A DNA stretch of 64,000 bases from Dryococelus australis (Eukaryota; Arthropoda; Insecta; Phasmatodea; Phasmatidae): assembly GCA_029891345.1 (NCBI GenBank), contig CM057009.1, positions 290,170,966 to 290,234,965 on the forward strand, read 5' to 3'. The translations under genes and the position numbers were made by a program. The notes beneath the pieces are model-generated. The model saw only the letters and a program-made list of their open reading frames with translations. It was not told the origin of the DNA and made no database searches. Below, one piece after another: positions 33,447 to 44,849 of this stretch (position 1 is the stretch's first letter; the number at the start of each line of letters is the position of its first letter).

Positions 33447-36400
33447 GGGTCATTCCATGCCAAATCACCCAAAAATAATACAAGTTTGAAATTCACATTC
33501 AGGGATTGTAACCAAACTTATAATTTTGATAGTACATGTAAAGAAATTTATTTTATAAATTTTTTTCAGATTTTTTTTCTAGTTTGCTGGATACAGCTAT
33601 CGTAGGAAGTCAAAATTTGTCAAAAAATGACTTTTAGTGTAATTGTGAATTACTTATAACTTTCATCCTAATTATGCTATAGAGCTGGGTAACATCTCAT
33701 TCGGAAGCTAGTGAAACTGGCTTTAATATGATATACATCATGATACAGCAACAAGCAATAAAATTTTTTGAGTAATGAAAAAAAAAAAATTTTTTTTTTC
33801 AAAAATTTTAATAAATAGGTAGTTTTCTTTTTAATTACAAAAAAAAAAAAAAAACATTTTATCAGTAACAATTGTTTGTCAACAAATTCTTAAAGTTTCA
33901 AAATGGGATCTCGTTTGGATCATATTAAAATATTATTTTATTGATACCTCATTTTACAGCAAACATTTATTAAGTTAATATCTATAACAATTTAGATGCT
34001 GGTTGAAAATGAACCTGCAATTAACTAATTCAATGAGACAAAGAATAAATTTGTGCATTGCAAGTTCCAACAGGCATAGAGCTATGTATTGCAATGTCAA
34101 GCAATATCCATTTCTGAGAATTACTCCATATTTCAACATACACAGGATAATTAGAGTTTAGTTCCCTCCATTTTCTATGGTTCAGTTGTATTGATAACAG
34201 AAGGTTGGAAAGTCTCAAGTGGCAATTTTCTTCAAATATTCTTTATTCTTTATTGTGTAGTGACTATTAGTGATACATATTTGTGGATTTTTTTATGTGA
34301 CTTGGTATGAAATTTGGTCCTAGCAACATTTCATAAATGGAAAGAAAACTTTTAGGTTAGGTATGCATTAGTTTTGGCACTTTCAAATCAATTGAGAGTT
34401 CAGAAGAAAGAAAATGGATAAAACAACACCAAAAACAACGGTGAATTTGTTTTGTTGCAATCCACTCAATAAATCAAACCATAATTTTCATAAGAAGAAT
34501 TTAAGAGTGGTGAGTAATAATATGTTAGATAAATTCCATTCAAAGGTTAAGTTTGGTGATAAAATTTGTGACAGTTGTCGTAAATCACTGTCACAAACTG
34601 TAAATGAATACTAGTCAACAGAGCCTCCATCTGATGATACAGATATTGACCAGTCCCAGTAAATAGGTATTTCTAATCCTGAGAAAGAAGAATCTTTGAC
34701 TTATTTCAATAGTAGCCTAATTGCTATGAATGAATCACCAATAAAAGAACGTCTCAGAGAGAAGAGCTACTCAGAAAGAGAACTAAAAGAGCAAGTGAAG
34801 CTTTCAGTTTGAAAATGCTGCAAACCAGAACAACTCCTGATGACGTGGAAACACCTGCTAGTGATGAAATACTTTGCCAGTTGAAAGAAAGTTTTTTTCA
34901 ACTACAGATACAGCTGTTAGAATGAAAATCCTAACCACATTACCTTTCAGCTGGACAGTACAGAAAATTCAAGATGAATTTGGTTTAAGTAATTACAATG
35001 CTCGTAAAAAAAAAAAAAAAAAGACAGGAATTTTATAATGCCTTGATCCTAAACCAGGAAAAATATTAAAGCCAGAAATTACCACAACAGTGAAGTCTTT
35101 ATACTAGTGAAGAAGTTAGTCGCATCATGCCAGGGAGAAAAGATTTTGTCTCAAATAAATGGAAAATGTGAGTATATCCAAAAGTAACTTATCCTTTGCA
35201 ACTTAAATGAACTGTACTTGTATTTTAAGGCGAAACATCCGGATATTCAAATTGGATTTTCAAAGTTTTGTGAACTTAGGCCAAAACACTGTGTTCTGGC
35301 AGGAGCAAGTGGTACACACAATGTTTGTGTGTGTACGATACACCAAAACGCTAAGTTGATGTTGTCGCAATGTAAATTCCCTGAACTGTTAAAAGGTGAG
35401 AGGCAAATAAAAACTTATCAAGATGCTTTGCAAACAATGCTATGTGATAATCCATCTGAAGCATGCTACTTCAGTGACTGTCCGAAGTGCCCTGGAATAG
35501 ATAATTTGAGAAACAGGTTGGAAGGATGTTTTGAAGTAAATTCTGTGGAAAATGTGACATTCAAACAGTGGGTTGTAATTGATAAGAACACTAAGTTGAA
35601 GACTTTTAATAAACCTTGTGAGGAATTTGTAAATGATTTTCTTGAATCTCTTCCAAAATTTCTTCAACATTCTTTCATTGCAAAGCAGAAATCATAATTT
35701 CTTTGCCATCTTAAAGAGACCTTACTAAATGAGAAAGAGTTTTTAGTACTATGTGATTTCTCTGAAAACTACACCTTTTTACTGCAAAATGCTGCTCAGG
35801 GATATCACTGGAATAATACACAAGCCACAATTCATCCATTCTCCATCTACTCAAGGAATGACATAAGCAGTAAGCTGCAGAACACCAGTTTTGTAGTCAT
35901 TTCTGATTGTTCTACTCATGACATAGTTGCAGTTCACTGTTTCCAACGAATACTAGTGAATTTCATTATGTCACCATTTACTCCAACACCATCAAATATA
36001 TACTACTTTTCCAATGGAACTGGAGCACAGTGCAAGAACTGGTTAAATATTTTGAACCTTTGTTTACATGAGGCAGACTTTGGTGTCAAAGCAGAATGGC
36101 ATTTCTTTGCAACCTCCCATGGGAAAAGTTCATGTGATGGGATTGGTGGCACTGTAAAGAAACCAGCTGCAAAGAAAAGTCTTCACCGTGTGTACAATGA
36201 ACAAATTATGACACCCAGGCAGTTTTATGAGTGGGCTAAAGTCAATATCAGTTCCATGAATTTTGCATACAGCATAATCCAGCAGCATAAAGACGAGGAA
36301 ATGTTTTTGAAAGACCGGATACTATCTGCCAGGACTATTGACGGCACCTTGAAATTGCACTGCTTTATCACTGTGAGTAACAATAATGTGTTGACTAAAC

Positions 36401-37317
36401 CATACTCCTTCTCAACATCTTCAACAGTAGCAGAAACTACAAGGAGTAACAATGATGAACTAGACTTTACAGAAATTGTTTGTTTTGTGACATGCCAGTA
36501 CGGTGACTTCTGGTGGTTGGCATGTGTTCGTGATTCATTTGAAGAAGAGGAGGAAATCAAAGTGAGTTTTCTTCATCCTCATGGTCCATCTCTGTCAACT
36601 TTCACATACCCTGCAGTACCTGATGTTCTTCGTGTTCATCGAAGCAACATTCTCACAAAAGTGGATCCAGTACCAGCAACCGGAAGAGTATATACAATGA
36701 CAAAGGCGGAGACAGAAAATGCAAACGAAAGGCTTTTGGCAGTGATGCGCACCTCTGTGAAGTCTTAAGAGTACAGCAGGTTACATACATTTTTTCAAAA
36801 TATTTTTTATAAAAACCATGCCTTGCATGAAACACATGATTTATGTAGGAAAATATACAATACTACACATGTTTTAGAATTAAGTTTTAATATGATCCCA
36901 ATAAGATCCCATTTTGAAACTTTCAGCATTTGTTGACAAATGCAAATGTTTGATACAGAAAAAAAAAAATTTTTTTTAAGTTAAAAAAAAAAAAAATTAG
37001 AATTAATTTTATTTTACTTGCAACTCTATGATGATGTATTTCACATTAAAGTAAATTTCATTAGCTTCCGAATGAGACCTTACCCAGTTCTATAACTTAA
37101 TTAGGACCAAAGATATAAGCAATTCAAAATTACACTAGAAGTAATTGTTTCTGGCAAATTTTGACTTTTTATGATAGCTATAACTAACAAACGAGCCAGC
37201 AAAAATTTTGAAAAAATTCTGAATTATTTTCTTTGCATGTACTATTAGAATTCTGAGTTGGGATAAGATTGGTGATGGTGAAATTGTGACCTTGGTTGAT
37301 TTGACATGGAATTCCCC
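33447..37317 (+). mobile_element. DNA transposon with ~0.45-kb TIRs (Sola-like)
   Basis: The left terminal repeat (33447-33931) and right terminal repeat (36883-37317) are collinear inverted copies: GGGTCATTCCATGCCAAATC against GGGGAATTCCATGTCAAATC, then matching blocks down to AATGGGATC near the inner edge. Long TIRs, GGG termini and the type of transposase suggest the Sola superfamily, but this is from memory of family traits rather than a search. The expected 4-bp duplication is imperfect (ATTT/TTTT). The TIRs contain long A and T runs. Confidence 0.65.
34414..36768 (+). pseudogene. DDE transposase of the Sola-like element, several breaks
   Basis: Start and end lie in the same frame, and the C-terminal two-thirds (35218-36768, about 516 codons) is open except for one TAA at 35695. 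The N-terminal part carries a Cys/His patch (CCNPLNKSNHNFH and ICDSCRKSL) like a small zinc finger; the middle (34620-35215) is frameshifted. Family-type blocks include GFSKFCELRPKHC and LAGASGTHNVCVC, then LCDFSENYTFLLQ (likely first catalytic D), YYFSNGTGAQCKNW (the position normally D is N here) and AEWHFFATSHGK (likely catalytic E), followed by CDGIGGTVKK. Loss of the second acidic residue and the stops argue that it is inactive. Assignment to a superfamily is inference. Confidence 0.7.
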
Positions 37318-38902
37318 TTTTTGTTCAATGTTTCAGACCTATGATTCCTCTTAGAGAAGACTTATACATCGTGGATGTGTGTTTGCTTAGAATGACATGC
37401 TAAGCAAAAATATACTTATTCCTGCCTTGGCTGAAATATACATTAATTTAAGATAACTTTCATGGCCTATTTATATTCACATTTATAATATTAATATGCT
37501 TACCATAAAAGTAATAAAAATCCACCTTCTAATATACAAAATCCCTAGGATATCAAAAATGTGCAATATTCACATGTAAATTTTCGAACTAAGAAAGCTT
37601 ACAACTTTATATTTAGAAAAACATGAATTAGATTTTTTTCTGGATTAAGTCGGAGGAAATGTGGGAATTGTTTATCGCCAGATGAAAAACAACATAGCAA
37701 TTCTTCTGCTACCTGAAGTAAGAAATTTATTATTCTGTTTGTTGTTTTGCACTGGTCATCTTCACAGATTGTACACACAAACACACATAAAATAAATATG
37801 AAATACTGGTTGTAAATATGAATGGCAAGTAAAAAATCAAAATACGTATTTGCATTCAGAATACTGAACATAAGTCCATTAAATTATGACAGTTCTAGAA
37901 ATGTAGCATGGCTGCAATGTGTCATTGTGAAACAGCTGCTCTGTCTATGCAGAAGACAATGACTGTAAACAAATGTTATGATCAATGTAGGTTACCATTC
38001 CAACCTACCTTGTTTTTGTTAGGCAAAGTTATACTGTTGGGTCTCCATTAATTTTATTGCCAGTGGATTGGATGGGGTTAGGAGAGACTTTAGTAACGTA
38101 TTTCATGAGACTGCATTGTTTTGTATCTATTCTTACGAGACTACCATTTTTAATAAAATATTGTTTTAATGAAATTAATGGAAAAGTAACATTTGTTCGT
38201 ATGAAAGAAACATTCAAAATATTATATAACCTGTCAAGTTTAAACCTTACCGAAAGAAAATGCAATAAATAGGTAGTAAGTACCAATTCAAATATTAAAC
38301 ACACTTAGGGTGTTATTATTTTTGGCAAAGTTTAGTTTTCCATACAATAAATGTGTTATTTTTACACTACAAAACAGAGTTTTAAATTAAGGTTTTTAGG
38401 CCACGCACATTTCAAATGTTTTATAATCATTTCAAATACATTATTTACAATACACAATGACTTACTGTTCATAATTCCTATTTGCAACTCCTCAATTAAT
38501 GTTGTTCTGTTGCAATCCTTACTACACGTTTCTCTGCCATCGATACAAATTTATTAGCCAAATCATTAAATAAATACGACATTTCACCGGCTTTCCGAAA
38601 CCAGCAAACTGCAGAACCAAAATAATCAATGCTGCTTCATGACAATTGTGAAAATGGTGGACCAAGTCATGCATCGAACAAATTTATATATATGCACGTC
38701 GCGATACTTGATACGTCGCAGTATCGAGGGGTATTGAGGTATCGAAGAATCAAATGTTCCGTCTCTTAGTAAATATTTACTCTAAAATTTTTCAGAGTAT
38801 TGGAATACGTAAAAAATCAAGGCCTTTTTGTAAAATCGTAAAATAGGTATGATTTCCGTACATTTGATGGAAAATTCGCAAAAGTTGGCAAGTCTGAAAC
38901 TC

Positions 38903-39734
38903 TCCTATACTAATAATTTACCACACAGATACATCTAACGACCAACAACCATGCCAACACCCTGATGCAGTGACACTATGGTGAAGGAGGCATACACTCT
39001 TCACAGAGGACAGAGAGAGCCCTACATATAAAATAACCAAGGAGACATTCAGCAGTCTTCCCTCTCCTCTGGCAACGTGCCCTTACTCCACCCACCTTTT
39101 CTGGACAGGTTTCTGGTCGATTTGGGCACTGGCCTCCCCACTGCTGCTGGTGACTGTATTCCAGGGTGCCTCTACTCCCGCAGGTGAAGCCAGAACATTG
39201 CACGATAAACAACCACAGGACATCATTTTGGAAAATTATAGCCTTCAAGAGAAAGCTTCATGATTGGCTACCAGTTTCCCATTAAAAATTTAACTGCCAG
39301 TAACATACAGATGACAATTATGTAACCGTCATTAATTGCTGGTTGTCAAAAATGAGAAAAACAGAAGCAAAAATCAATGATCCCACCTTGTTAACAATCT
39401 CCAACAATAAATCCGGGAAAAACTTTAACCAAGCTTAACATTTGAAAACTTTGAATCTTTCCCACAAAATTGTAAAAAGGATTATGTTTTGGTACTTTTC
39501 TGAGTAAATTATAAGAAATGACCAGTCTACACGCATCTTACACATTTCTGATATCATACTGTCAATCAACTCAAATTATCATAATGCAAAGAAAATATAT
39601 TTCAGCAATCGAAAAGATTTCTCATGAAGAGTATCAAAGAATTTTACATAATGGACTTAATTAGTGTCTGGTTCTATGAGGAACATATTAAATTCATTGT
39701 ATAAAAATCAATGCAGTATTTATCAAAAGCTTAA
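38903..39734. other. intron upstream of exon 2 donor, nothing identified
   Basis: A moderately GC-rich patch at 38940-39240 has no recognisable protein or repeat. The rest is AT-rich. Confidence 0.45.
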
Positions 39735-39740
39735 ACTCAC

Positions 39741-39942
39741 CAAATGAAGAGAAATGTCACTGACATTATGCCCATTATAGGCCCTCTGTTTTTCTTCAGG
39801 AGCAGTGACACACAGTACAGGCAGATGTAGGACACCACAGCAAAAGCTATGACAATGGTGGTCGTGAAGCCGAAGAAGTAATGGAGCGCCATCACACCAG
39901 TAACTGCAGATGTGATGTGGCCAACTGCAGCTGGAATTTTCA
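39741..39942 (-). CDS. por: porcupine (PORCN), second coding exon
   Basis: The exon is 202 nt, flanked by an ACAG acceptor (39943-39946) and a perfect GTGAGT donor (39735-39740). It takes one base from the upstream coding exon and passes two on, so all three exons read as one protein. The product begins VKIPAAVGHITSAVTG and continues MALHYFFGFTTTIVIAF, AVVSYICLYCVSLLL, then KKNRGPIMGIMSVTFLFI. The three hydrophobic stretches are predicted membrane segments separated by a basic KKNRG turn. This matches the N-terminal membrane region of Porcupine just ahead of the WHKxRG block carried by the exon at 1-220. The open frame extends past the acceptor to 39958, but the splice site and phase fix the true start at 39942. 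Confidence 0.9.
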
Positions 39943-40261
39943 CTGTCACACCCAACATACATTACTTAATAGTAATCTCTGTTGCCAAATTTTAACAAAA
40001 CAATTTACCTAAACTTCCATTAAAATGTCATATATTTTTTTAATGAAAACAACATTAACATGAAATACCTAAGTACACCAAAATAATTACACAGCAAAAA
40101 CTTAAAAATGCACTTCACACAGAGATAAAATATTTATGTTACTTGCCTCATCATCCTCCCAAGATTGACTACACAACAAACAACAGATTCACTGAAAATA
40201 TATTTTTAAGTACGAATCATTGTGATTATTTTAAATTAATAATAATAATAATAAATCAGCA

Positions 40262-42036
40262 TTGCTCCACAACACATTCCTGTTCTAGACATAGTTTCAT
40301 CTGTCGAGAGTGCCATTTACAAACATCCTGCTAGTCAAACAAGATGAATTTTGTTGGACTGTGCGAATGACGATTACCTCAGTTGGCTCACCGAAGCCAA
40401 ACATTACTTCCGATGAACTCCAAGCCATCAAAACACTGAAATCTGACCATAGTATTGTAATTCCGACTGTAGACAAAGGTTGTGCCACTGTCATCCTAGA
40501 CAAAGCAGACTATGAAAACAAAATCACAGATCTCATCCCCACTGACAAATACATACATCAGGATAAAGATCCCACTGCCAGCATTCAATGCAAGGTATAC
40601 AAAATTTTGATAACACATCAAAGTCGCATCCCAGAAAAGCAAGAACAGAGCTCATGCCATATAGCAGCAAGTTACCTCACATATATGGTCTTCCAAAAAT
40701 CCATAAACCAGATACGCCTTTGCAACCAATCATCAGCTCCTGCAATTCTCCATGTCAGAAACTGTCCGAATATCTAATAAAAATTGTTGAACATCTCACA
40801 GGACAGACACCAACTTTTGTCAAATACTCTGGTCATTTTATTTCCATTGCCAAAACATTGGAAATAGCAAGCACCGACATCCTAGTGAGTTTCAATGTCC
40901 AGAGCCATTTTACCAATGTTTCTGAAGGTGAGACACTTCACCACTGTCAAGACCAAGTTGGAAGCCAACCCAACTTTAAAAGACAGAACGAGTCTACCAA
41001 ATCCATCCATAATGGAAATGATTACTCACTGTGTCGACACAACATATTTCCAGTTTAAGAAAGGTTTCTACAAACAAACTGATGGTATGGTAATTGGGGG
41101 TCACTCTCACCATTCATTGCAAACATATTCATGGAAAGTTTTGAGCAGGAGGCACTCAGCAAAAGCAGTAGTCCACCTAAAGTCTGGCTTCGTTATGTGG
41201 ATGACACGTTTCTTGTCAGGCAACATGGACCCGAAACCCTGGGGGAATTTGCCAACTAACTTGACTCACTGAGACCATAAATAAAATTCATGTATGAAAC
41301 AATCAAATGATAGCATTCCTTTCCTGGATGTACTAGTCAATAGAGAACACAGCGGTCTTGTAACAGAAGTATACAGAAAACCAACATATACTGGTCAATA
41401 CCTTCATTTTGCCTCCAACCACCCAAAAAGCACTAAAAATGGCATAATTCATACACTAGCTAACTGAACAGAGATTATATGCTCCAACAAAAAAATCTAT
41501 TGTGGATGAACACAATCAAATAAAAAAAAGAACTCCAGGCTAATGGCTATCCAACCAACATCATAAAGCAGCAGATAAAACCTATCTGACCATGCAACCC
41601 CAAAGAAAGAGAAAAAACATGTGGAACCCTAGTTATCCTTTATGTTCAGGGTCTTTCTGAAAAAATAAGACATCTGGTAAACAAATATGGACTACGAACA
41701 GCATTCCAGTCAAAATCCACAATTAAAAGTATAGTAACCAAGGTGAAACCAGCAACAGATAAACTACAAACCCACAACTGTGTATATCAGATTCCCTGTG
41801 AATGTGGCCATATGCAGAACATAGGTGAAACTGGAAGAGCTCTCTTGACTCCAATTAAAGAACACAAAAACAATTGCAAGAAAGGTGAAACTCAGAAATC
41901 AAGAATTGCTGAACATGCTTGGGAAAACAGCCATAAAAAACTCCACTCACTCAAGAAGCCCACAAAATCAAAAGAAAAATCAAGGAATCAGCTTTTATTA
42001 TTAGCAATAATAATATTTCAGTTAACAGAGTATTGA
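40262..42036 (+). pseudogene. Penelope-like element polymerase (RT plus GIY-YIG endonuclease)
   Basis: This is a retroelement ORF of the Penelope class, in which one protein carries a telomerase-related RT and a GIY-YIG nuclease. In order: IPVLDIVSSVESAI (about 40275); SPKPNITSDELQAIKTL and SIVIPTVDKGCATVIL (40395-40500); YGLPKIHKPDTPLQPI (about 40683-40730); DILVSFNVQSHFTNV (about 40875-40920); FKKGFYKQTDGMVIGG; and WLRYVDDTFLV (41185-41217), with the catalytic YVDD at 41194-41205. The nuclease follows: CVYQIPCECGHMQNIGETG (41780-41836; the usual YIG is NIG), with KEHKNNCKKG and IAEHAWENSH. At least four frame breaks are present and the N-terminus is truncated. It begins only about 320 bp from the porcupine exon 2 acceptor. 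Confidence 0.88.
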
Positions 42037-42980
42037 GTTAAAAAATATGTGGCTCCCATTAATTAAGAGAGAAACATCTTAGCAGCACAAAACAGCAAGA
42101 ACACAAGCCATACAATACCACACCAACCAATCATAACCACTCTTAGCTGCGCAGCCAATAAGAAGACAGCTCGACTGTCATTGGCTGCAACAGAAAGATG
42201 GTCAAAACCTATATAAACCCATGTTTTTCCTGTCTCTTCGTCAATCGCACTTGTGTTCTCGGACCCTGTGCGTCGCTACCTGAAGACGGGAACAGATTGC
42301 AGTTCCAGAAATGTCGCAGTGTGTCAATTGTGGAAAAACTACTGTTTGTTCTTGTGCGAGTTTCTGTGTTATGTTTTACTTGTGAAAGTAGATAACTAGC
42401 CTGTGTCGTCTTCAGTGTGTCGTCTGTTAGTCGTATATTGTTTTTTCGTATACATATATAGTATATATGTTTTCCACATTTAGCTTGCTGTCCTGACTCG
42501 ATTCCTTCACAGAATTGTCTGGCTTTGTGCATTTATATTCTTGACTACAGCATACTTGGCTTGTATTCTGTCGTGTCTGGTAAAACTGCTGTGTTATAGC
42601 ATATTTCATTGTTGTGTTGTCCTATTTTGTTCTTAATTATTTTGACAGTGTTGTCCTAGATTTTTCAAGCTGGTTTCTTGCCTGTGTTGGTTTCTGTGTG
42701 TTATCTGTTGATCATGTATATATACAAATATTTTTCGTAATTAGTCGCTGTTCTGTTTTTTGACTCTATTCCCTCTTGGAAATTTCCAGTGTTGTATGCA
42801 TATATTAATTTTCTCGTCCATAGGTTGCTTGTTATATTAAGTATTTTTTCCGTGCTCAGTCCTGTTTATCCACGACAGACATCTGCATCGCAATGGTGAA
42901 TGTCCAAAAATCTCCATCTATTCATTCACCCCCATTGCAAAATTCATTCAAAGATCACAAGAAATACCAAACACTGTGAG
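42037..42980 (+). mobile_element. 3' region (pseudo-LTR-like) of the Penelope-like element
   Basis: Beyond the nuclease, CCTATATAAACCC (about 42209-42221) is a TATA-like site, and 60-90 bp on comes a hammerhead-like core (42280-42311). Penelope-like elements often carry such promoter and ribozyme regions in their terminal repeats. A TG-rich stretch follows to about 42880. Near 42890-42938 is an inverted repeat, GCAATGG-TGAATG against CATTCACCCCCATTGC. I cannot place the exact 3' end. Confidence 0.5.
42280..42311 (+). ncRNA. hammerhead-like ribozyme core in the Penelope element
   Basis: CTGAAGA (42280-42286) fits the CUGANGA box, GGAAC (42289-42293) pairs with GTTCC (42302-42306) as stem II, and GAAA follows at 42308-42311. 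Hammerhead motifs are known in Penelope-like elements. Stem III and a clear cleavage triplet are not obvious here, so catalytic activity is not claimed. Confidence 0.4.
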
Positions 42981-44379
42981 CTTCTAAACATAGAGCTGCT
43001 AACTCTATGTTAATAAATGATGACTTAAAACCATGGGTTTGACTTAATTTTTTCAGCCCCAATGACACAGAGCTCCTTAATGATCACAGCCAAAGAATTT
43101 AGTGGTGTGAACAGATGATATGAAACCAATGTTACAAAGTAAATAAGCACTATATATACCAAAGTAATATCTTCACAACGAAGATGTAGCAAGACTCCAC
43201 ATTCTATGAATATAAACATAAGAGTGACGACCAATAAACCACCCATAAACATAACGCATATGTACGTTACAGATCGTCTCACAATTATAAATGATGAAAC
43301 ATTTTATAATAATGACATTTTCCCAATAGCCGTAGACATAAGGCAGAATTCAGGTGGAAAAAATTAGAAACAATAACACACCAAATTTTTTTAAAGAAGC
43401 ACTGAAAGCCAACATGAACTGCAAAATGGGAGATAGCTTAAAGCTGCAAGAGAGAAAAATAATCAGTGTATCTTACAATGATACTGAATTTTATTATTTG
43501 CCGTTTACACAGTTATGGAACTTCGCCTCTGAAAATAAGTATAAAATGTATGAAAACTGTAGGATTAATACTCTAAGAAATGAATACCCAGGTGAGAAGT
43601 TGCAGATAAAGTAGCTACACAAGAAACGCTCACAAATTTGTACAAATGATGCTAACAACATACTGTAAACAAGTAAGCTTTTGAAGTAATTTAAACACAC
43701 TAAAATTCTCAGCATAAATCAGCTATAATTTTCATGAAATTAGATAGATGGCACTTATTAAACTTCCAGACTCCTAAACTATTTCTTTTGACATTCAAAA
43801 AGTTTTATTTCCAAGACGTACACAATTGTTTGCTATGTGGATCATGCAAGATAGACCAATTACTGGTAGTGACTTAACAGCTGCAGAATTATTTATTAAT
43901 CAGCAGTGTGGTCAGGTACAGCTCATTAGAATAAAAAGCCAACAGAGGTTTTTATTACTTTTATTAACCTTTCATTTTTTATATGGAATTAAAACTGTGA
44001 TTAAGGACCCTCTCATGTTTTATTGGATTGAAAGTTCCAGAGAAGTAAATAGTTGACGGCAGAGATTCTTTTGTCATGGTGGAAAATGTTTTTATGTCTG
44101 GTATGAAGTAAACAATAGGATAAAGCGGATGCAGCGACAAATAAATAAAAGTAATTATACTTTTCGATAAATGCAACATTCACCCTCCTCACAAAACAGT
44201 TGATAAAGATAACACATCCACCCATTTTATCCCAGTGAACATAACCCAAGGAGCAGTGTGTCATTTAGAATTTAAAAATTTTTACAGTTGTGATTTCTTG
44301 TAGCAGTTAAAGCTATTAAGAAAAATTCCAGAATAAATAAAATACAGGTGGTTATCAAAATAATAAAAACCCTGAATGA
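42981..44379. other. AT-rich intron, nothing identified
   Basis: Frames at 43354 (86 codons) and 43826 (76 codons) resemble no family and have ordinary AT-rich codon content. Confidence 0.45.
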
Positions 44380-44720
44380 ACATGATTTGTGCTGCTTGTA
44401 TTGGAATGTGATTGCAGAAAAAGATAGTTTGAGATACTGATTTGAGTTCTGACATAATTTGTATTGCATTAGCTATACGGTTTGTTGTGACGAATCTCTT
44501 TAATGTTCAATGATCCCAATCACAGATTCGGTTTTTGTCCATTACTCTTAACTGAAGATGTCTTGCCACAAGAAGCATAAGCAATCATTACCCTGGACAC
44601 TGTTGTTCTCGATACACCTAACACATTGGCATTTTTCAATTCACTTGCTCCAACGACTCTCTGTCTCATATAAATTGGCAAGATCATGACAGTGAGAGGC
44701 AACTTGATGTTGATGCACGA
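44380..44720 (-). pseudogene. Tc1-like transposase fragment (N-terminal HTH)
   Basis: The minus frame 44520-44837 contains MRQRVVGASELKNANVLG, VSRTTVSRVMIAY, then CGKTSSVKSNGQKPNL. This is the paired-like helix-turn-helix that Tc1/mariner transposases use to bind their inverted repeats. After a frame break the next segment, TLKRFVTTNRIANAIQ and IMSELKSV, continues the second DNA-binding half. The catalytic DDE domain is absent. Inverted repeats were not found. Confidence 0.75.
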
Positions 44721-44849
44721 CGCCTTAAGGAGTGTGCCACGAAAACCCTTGTTACGTGACGTCCGAGTTAAGAGGAGGTCGCCGTGGTCAATATTATGAC
44801 TTTGGTTTGTGACCCTAGTATTATGAGAATAAATCACTTTGACAGAACT

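Larger units (their letters stand above)
33274..38896. mobile_element. outer TIR element, host of the nested Sola-like transposon
   Basis: The ends are CAGACTTGCCAACTTTT (33274-33290) and its exact reverse complement (38880-38896), with weaker pairing continuing inward. A perfect direct repeat AAACTC flanks both ends (33268-33273 and 38897-38902), which I read as the target duplication. Without the 3.87-kb nested element it would be about 1.75 kb. No transposase was recognised in its own sequence, so it is probably non-autonomous. CAG ends suggest hAT, but a 6-bp duplication is also used by other superfamilies. Confidence 0.7.
221..39740 (-). other. porcupine intron, 39.5 kb, transposon-filled
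   Basis: The intron is bounded by a GTGAGT donor at 39735-39740 and a TTTCAG acceptor at 221-226 (minus strand), and it interrupts a codon after base 2. It holds Tigger-like, Gypsy-like, inverted LTR-element, SINE and Sola-like insertions, described separately. I see no host exon inside it, though short non-coding or alternative exons could be missed by eye. Confidence 0.85.

Noticed and set aside
36225..36560. 111-codon minus-strand frame
   Set aside because: It is antisense to the well-supported transposase frame at 35956-36768.
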